Source: AM-0621 sp964386705 (GTDB lineage Bacteria > Planctomycetota > Planctomycetia > Planctomycetales > Planctomycetaceae). From it: a stretch of DNA of 35,118 nt. How positions within the stretch are numbered: the stretch's first letter is position 1; each line of letters begins with the position of its first letter. The stretch spans positions 1 to 35,118 of the forward strand of contig CAYLTY010000072.1 of the NCBI GenBank assembly GCA_964386705.1, given 5' to 3'. The notes under the pieces were generated by a model. It was not told where the DNA came from and did no database searches. It worked only from the letters and a program-made list of their open reading frames with translations. The translations under genes and the position numbers were made by a program. Below are positions 31,191-35,118 of this stretch, piece by piece.

Positions 31191-32636
31191 ATGACTGAAA
31201 TGTCGGATGAATCGGGAATCTTTCAGCCCTCGTGGTTTCATCGCCGCCGTTTTCTGCAGGACACGGCGACGGGACTGGGGACGATGGCCCTCTGCTGGCT
31301 GCTCGGCTCCGACCGTGCCGCTGCGGGCGAGAGCACTCGACCGTCGCACTACCGACCGCGGGCAAAACGGGCGATTCACATCTTTTCGCCCGGCGGAGTC
31401 AGTCACGTCGATACATTTAATTATCGTCCTGAACTCGAACGGTTGGATGGCAAGAAACTCGAAGGCAAGGGTGAAATCGACACCTTCTTCGCTTCGCCAG
31501 GTGTGTTGCGGAAGAGTTTTTATCGCTTTCGCCAGCGTGGCGACTGCGGAGCCTGGGTCAGCGACCTGCTGCCGCATCTGTCGACCTGCGTGGATGACAT
31601 CACCTTCCTGCACGCGATGGTGGCGAAGAGCCCGTCGCACTCGCCCGCCTGCTTTCAGATGAATACCGGCTTCACGCTGGCTGGCTTTCCGTGCCTGGGA
31701 GGCTGGCTGTCTTATGGCATGGGCCGGGAGAACGATGACCTGCCGACGTTCGTGGTCTTGCCGGACCCGCGCGGACTGGTCAACGGCGGCACGGCCAACT
31801 GGAGCAACGGCTTTCTGCCCGCCGAGCATCAAGGCACGGTCTTCAACATGGCCGCGGCCGACCCCGTGACGAACCTCGTCACGCCAGCGTCCATTCGCCC
31901 GGAAAGCCGCCGCGCGGGACTGGACCTCGTCAGGCAACTCAACACCAGCTTCGCCGCGCAGTCGCCGCAGGATTCCACGTTGACCGCGCGGCTGAAGGCT
32001 TACGAACTGGCCGCTCGCATGCAGGTCAGCATTCCCGAAGCCATCAACCTTAATGATGAGACTCAGGACGCACGCCGCCTGTACGGACTGGATGATCCGG
32101 TCGTCGGTCCGTCGGCCCGGAACTTCGTGCTGGCGCGACGACTCATCGAACGCGGCGTGCGGTTTGTGCAGATCTACAATGGTGGAGCCTTGGGCTCACC
32201 GCGCATTAACTGGGACGGGCACGAGAACATCAAAGAGAATCACGATCAGCAGGCGCGCCTGCTCGATCAGCCGTGTGCTGCGCTGTTGAAGGACCTCAAG
32301 CACCGCGGCTTGCTGGAGGACACGCTGGTCATCTGGACGAGCGAGTTCGGTCGCACGCCGTTTACTCAAGGAGCGTCCGGCTTGGGCCGCGACCACCATC
32401 AGCACGCCTTCACCTGCTGGCTGGCTGGCGCCGGGGTGAAGCCGGGCATGAGTTATGGCAGCACCGACGAAGTCGGCTACAAACCCGCCGAGCACGCCAC
32501 ATCCATTTACGACTTCCACGCCACGATCCTGCACCTGCTAGGGATGGACCACGAACGACTCTACTACCGTCACAACGGCATCGACCGACGTCTGACCGAC
32601 GTGCATGGTGAAGTGATTCATCCGATTCTGGCGTAA
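31191..32636 (+). CDS. Tat-exported DUF1501 domain protein
   Basis: 481 residues from ATG 31191, preceded by AGGACA 7-8 nt upstream. The open frame begins further upstream, but the twin-arginine motif HRRRFLQD with hydrophobic LGTMALCWLLG is at about residues 17-40, as expected for this start. DUF1501 features follow: SPGGVSHVDTFNYRPELERL, HAMVAKSPSHSPA, and a C-terminal WTSEFGRTPF then GLGRDHHQHAF (metal-binding alkaline-phosphatase-like fold). These proteins are very common in planctomycetes, often paired with DUF1549/DUF1553 cytochrome-like proteins. Activity not established; periplasmic location is predicted. Confidence 0.92.
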   Translation: MTEMSDESGIFQPSWFHRRRFLQDTATGLGTMALCWLLGSDRAAAGESTRPSHYRPRAKRAIHIFSPGGVSHVDTFNYRPELERLDGKKLEGKGEIDTFFASPGVLRKSFYRFRQRGDCGAWVSDLLPHLSTCVDDITFLHAMVAKSPSHSPACFQMNTGFTLAGFPCLGGWLSYGMGRENDDLPTFVVLPDPRGLVNGGTANWSNGFLPAEHQGTVFNMAAADPVTNLVTPASIRPESRRAGLDLVRQLNTSFAAQSPQDSTLTARLKAYELAARMQVSIPEAINLNDETQDARRLYGLDDPVVGPSARNFVLARRLIERGVRFVQIYNGGALGSPRINWDGHENIKENHDQQARLLDQPCAALLKDLKHRGLLEDTLVIWTSEFGRTPFTQGASGLGRDHHQHAFTCWLAGAGVKPGMSYGSTDEVGYKPAEHATSIYDFHATILHLLGMDHERLYYRHNGIDRRLTDVHGEVIHPILA

Positions 32637-32663
32637 TCTTTCTCTGGGCAAACAAGGACTGTG

Positions 32664-33614
32664 ATGAGTCAGCAGATTGAGCAAACGGGTTCCGTCTTGG
32701 TAACGGGTGGCGGCGGATTCATCGGCACATGGGTGCTGCGTGAGTTGCTGGCGCGCGGCTTGAAGCCGGTCGCGTTCGATGTGCAGAAGAGCGATGAGCG
32801 CTGGCAGCGGATTCTCGGTGACAAAGCCTCGCAGGTGACTTTCGTCAGTGGCAGTTTGCTCGACCGAGACGCTCTGCAACGCGTGTGCGATCAACATCAG
32901 GTTTCGCACATCATCCATCTGGCGGCGTTGCTGACTCCGCAATGCCAGCAGGATCCATGGAGCGGTTGCCAGATCAACGTGCTGGGCAGCGTGGCGTTGT
33001 TTGAACTCGCTCGGGCGAATGCTGGACGTATCAAGGGCATTTCGTACGCGAGTTCCTACGCCGTCTATGGTCCCGAGGCCGATGACAACTCATTGGGCCT
33101 GAAAGCTGAAGACAATCGCCCGCCATCGTTCTATGGAGCGTTCAAGCTGGCGGTGGATCTGATCGCGGAGCAGTACTGGCGGCACTACGGGATCGCGTCG
33201 GTCGGTATCCGCCCGCATGTGGTCTACGGTCCGGAACGAACTCAAGGCCTGACGGCTGGTCCGTCGCTGGCAGCTCGCGCGGCGGTCACCGGCGAATCCT
33301 ACACGATCGGCTACAAGGGCCGGCTGGGTTATGACTACGTTGAAGACGTAGCTCAGGCGTTCGTGCAAACCGCACTCAATGTGCGGCAGGGCTGGAATAT
33401 CGTCGATCTGCCTAGCGAACCCGCAACTCCCGAAGAGTTCGTCGCGGCGATTGTGCGAACCGTCCCCGAGGCAGCGGGCCGTCTAGGCGTCAACGGTCCG
33501 GCCGTTCCGTCGAACATTCCACCGAAGCCGCGGTTCATCAGCGAGCTGCTGCCAGACTGGAAGCCGACCTCGCTGGAAGACGGAGTCCGCAAGACCGTTG
33601 CGTTCTATCGGTAG
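32664..33614 (+). CDS. NAD-dependent epimerase/dehydratase (extended SDR)
   Basis: 316 residues; ATG 32664 with AAGGA 5-6 nt before it (a GTG at 32661 is possible). The Rossmann motif is VLVTGGGGFIG at 11-21 (GGGGFIG variant of GxxGxxG). The catalytic set is Ser in SSYAVYG and Y-x-x-x-K in FYGAFK, and the substrate-side VGIRPHVVYGPERTQG follows. Extended SDRs epimerise or dehydrate nucleotide sugars; the specific substrate is not clear. It lies 27 bp after the DUF1501 gene and abuts the CxxCH gene (1-bp gap), suggesting one transcript though functions look unrelated. Confidence 0.92.
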   Translation: MSQQIEQTGSVLVTGGGGFIGTWVLRELLARGLKPVAFDVQKSDERWQRILGDKASQVTFVSGSLLDRDALQRVCDQHQVSHIIHLAALLTPQCQQDPWSGCQINVLGSVALFELARANAGRIKGISYASSYAVYGPEADDNSLGLKAEDNRPPSFYGAFKLAVDLIAEQYWRHYGIASVGIRPHVVYGPERTQGLTAGPSLAARAAVTGESYTIGYKGRLGYDYVEDVAQAFVQTALNVRQGWNIVDLPSEPATPEEFVAAIVRTVPEAAGRLGVNGPAVPSNIPPKPRFISELLPDWKPTSLEDGVRKTVAFYR

Positions 33615-33615
33615 T

Positions 33616-35040
33616 ATGGCCGAGACTTGTGCCTTCCAAATTGGATCAAGCATGCCTCTTCGCCATTACCGTACTGCTAGCCCTGAAGTTGAGAGGACAA
33701 GCTCTCGGCCTCGCTGGTGGTGCTGCTGGTTGTGGTGGCTGATGCTGAGCACTCCGGCCCTGGCAGAAGATGCGGTCCCGGTCACAGTGCAGCAGATCAA
33801 GCTGAGCGACGCGATTCCGTTTGGCCGAGTGCCCATCGACTACTTCGGGACAGAAGCCGACGACGCGATTCGGCTCCTGCAGCGACGGATCGAGCTGTCT
33901 CAGGTCACTCTCGAAGCCGATGACCAACACGGTTTTCTGCTCTCATTGCTGCGGCATCTGAACATTCCTGTTGAGTCGCAGTTGCTCGTCTTCTCCAAGA
34001 CGGCCCGTAACCCGGACCTCATTTCGCCCCGTACGCCACGCGCGGTGTTCTTCAATGACGAGGTTTCCGTCGCCTGGATTCCGAACGCGAGAGAACTGGA
34101 GATCACGGCTCTGGATCCCATCAAGGGCGCGACGTTCTACACGTTGAGTCAACCACTGACGGATCAAGCCAAACAATCCGCGAAGTCCGACGAAGCCAGA
34201 TTCTCCAGGAACAGCCAGTGCCTCGCTTGCCACGCGGGGCGTTCGTCGCTGGATGTTCCCGGTTGGCTGGTGCGAGCGTTTCAGACTGATGGCTCTGGCA
34301 AGCCATCGGAGGGGTACTCACAAGTCACGCACCAATTGGAGTACCCCAAACGCTGGGGTGGCTGGTACGTGACCGGGGCACCGCAGAGCTTCGCTCATCG
34401 TGGCAACCTGATCGGCTCCGAGGAGAATGAGCGGGCGAAAGAGCAACCCACACTGCGAACAGCTCTGGCGGATTTGAAGTCGCTCAAGCTAAATGCGGAG
34501 TACCCTGCCACCGGCAGCGACGTAGTCGCGCATCTGGTCTACAACCATCAGGTGCATGGGCTCAACCTGCTGATCCGCGTCGGCATGGAAGCGCGACTCG
34601 ATCGCCGGTCAGATGCGGAGGATCAATTGATTCGCTACCTGGTCTTTGCCGATGAGCCGAAGCTGGAAGTACCCTTGGATGAAATCACGAGCAACTCTGT
34701 CTATCGCCGCAGGTTTGAAGCTCTTGGTAAAAGCGAAGGCCGACTGCTGAATCCCCAGCAGGGTAAGCGACCATCGACCGTACCGCCGCGAACTCTGCGT
34801 CGGTTCGATCTGCAGTCCCGGCTGTTCCGCTATCGTCTGAGTTATCTGGTTGAGCACCGGCTTTTCGAGTCGTTGCCAACCGAATGTCGCTCGCGTCTGG
34901 TGCAGCGTATTCTCGACGGGTTAAGAGCGGACGAGCCTCCTGAGGAGTTCCAGCATCTGCCGGTCGAGGAACGTCGTGCGATCGTGGAGATCGTGACCAC
35001 TGCGATACCCGCCTTTGCGGAAGGAAATAAGCCCCAATGA
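33616..35040 (+). CDS. Exported hypothetical protein with a single CxxCH heme-type motif
   Basis: 474 residues from ATG 33616, next to the preceding stop; ATG 33652 is a good alternative that removes 12 residues before the hydrophobic region. The leader RPRWWCCWLWWLMLSTPALA, ending in an AxA site, indicates export. C202-x-x-C205-H206 in NSQCLACHAGRSS could bind heme c covalently or a metal. Further features include GWLVRAF, QLEYPKRWGGWYVTG and LVYNHQVHGLNLLIRVG. I recognise the pattern from planctomycete hypothetical proteins but not a named family. It may be a periplasmic c-type cytochrome-related protein. It overlaps the next gene by 4 bp (ATGA). Confidence 0.85.
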   Translation: MAETCAFQIGSSMPLRHYRTASPEVERTSSRPRWWCCWLWWLMLSTPALAEDAVPVTVQQIKLSDAIPFGRVPIDYFGTEADDAIRLLQRRIELSQVTLEADDQHGFLLSLLRHLNIPVESQLLVFSKTARNPDLISPRTPRAVFFNDEVSVAWIPNARELEITALDPIKGATFYTLSQPLTDQAKQSAKSDEARFSRNSQCLACHAGRSSLDVPGWLVRAFQTDGSGKPSEGYSQVTHQLEYPKRWGGWYVTGAPQSFAHRGNLIGSEENERAKEQPTLRTALADLKSLKLNAEYPATGSDVVAHLVYNHQVHGLNLLIRVGMEARLDRRSDAEDQLIRYLVFADEPKLEVPLDEITSNSVYRRRFEALGKSEGRLLNPQQGKRPSTVPPRTLRRFDLQSRLFRYRLSYLVEHRLFESLPTECRSRLVQRILDGLRADEPPEEFQHLPVEERRAIVEIVTTAIPAFAEGNKPQ

Positions 35041-35118
35041 AATCTCGGATTTACTATTTCCGCCGAGTGGTGTTGGCAACGTGCCTATGCCTGAGCCTCT
35101 GTGGCATGCTCCTGAATT
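35037..35118 (+). CDS. Exported protein, N-terminus only
   Basis: ATG 35037 overlaps the TGA of the preceding CxxCH gene (ATGA), with AAGGAA about 10 nt upstream. The visible 27 residues, MKSRIYYFRRVVLATCLCLS onward to CGMLLN, look like a signal peptide or lipoprotein leader. The frame is open to the window edge. The coupling suggests it works with the CxxCH protein. Confidence 0.7.
   Translation, partial: MKSRIYYFRRVVLATCLCLSLCGMLLN

Noticed and set aside
30915..31937. 340-codon minus-strand open frame opposite the DUF1501 gene
   Set aside because: Overlaps a well-supported DUF1501 gene and a pilin gene; composition typical of antisense frames.

Overview
The window looks like a chromosome segment of a planctomycete (Planctomycetota). 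The evidence is the gene content: a DUF1559 prepilin-like protein, secreted ThuA, two-domain DUF1080 protein, Cys-type sulfatase, Tat-exported DUF1501 protein, SGNH hydrolase, CxxCH protein, and dispersed 'GGCGGACAGGATTGTCCGCC'-type palindromes. Base composition is moderately GC-rich. I do not assign a genus.

Layout. (1) 1-5.3 kb: 3' end of a DUF1559 gene (minus strand), a long non-coding gap, a Ppx/GppA-HD phosphatase, then a secreted ThuA protein and ispH on the minus strand. (2) 5.57-12.27 kb: a seven-gene plus-strand run with gaps of at most 78 bp and two overlaps. It holds a small conserved protein, an LPX-type leucine-rich-repeat protein, and homologues of the Salmonella STM4015-STM4014-STM4013-STM4012-STM4011 set (LRR-like protein, ATP-grasp-like protein, alkaline-phosphatase-superfamily hydrolase and two radical SAM enzymes). 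As far as I know this cassette has no established product or substrate; it is the best candidate for an undescribed system. (3) 12.26-17.34 kb: a minus-strand operon of an HscC-type Hsp70, a large unknown protein and a divergent J-domain protein whose HPD is replaced by KPE. Its last gene overlaps the 3' end of the radical SAM cassette by 16 bp, tail to tail. (4) 17.5-24.0 kb: FAD monooxygenase, orphan small proteins, L-serine ammonia-lyase, DUF1080 protein, SGNH hydrolase. (5) 24.1-28.5 kb: secreted internalin-like LRR protein, a nested inverted-repeat region, a tRNA with CAT anticodon that looks like the lysidine-modified Ile2 species plus a strong terminator, a sulfatase, and two tandem paralogous lipoproteins. 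(6) 28.7-31.0 kb: a small Tad/Flp-like pilus locus (two Flp-like pilins, prepilin peptidase, TadE-like protein). (7) 31.2-35.1 kb: DUF1501 protein, NAD-dependent epimerase, CxxCH protein, and the start of another exported protein at the window edge.

How they work together (inference): the STM401x cassette looks like a maturation system in which LRR proteins or an unseen substrate are processed by radical SAM, ATP-grasp and hydrolase enzymes. The HscC/J/unknown set is a dedicated chaperone module. The ThuA, DUF1080, sulfatase and DUF1501 genes fit the polysaccharide-degrading lifestyle typical of planctomycetes. Family names are from recognition of motifs, not database searches.
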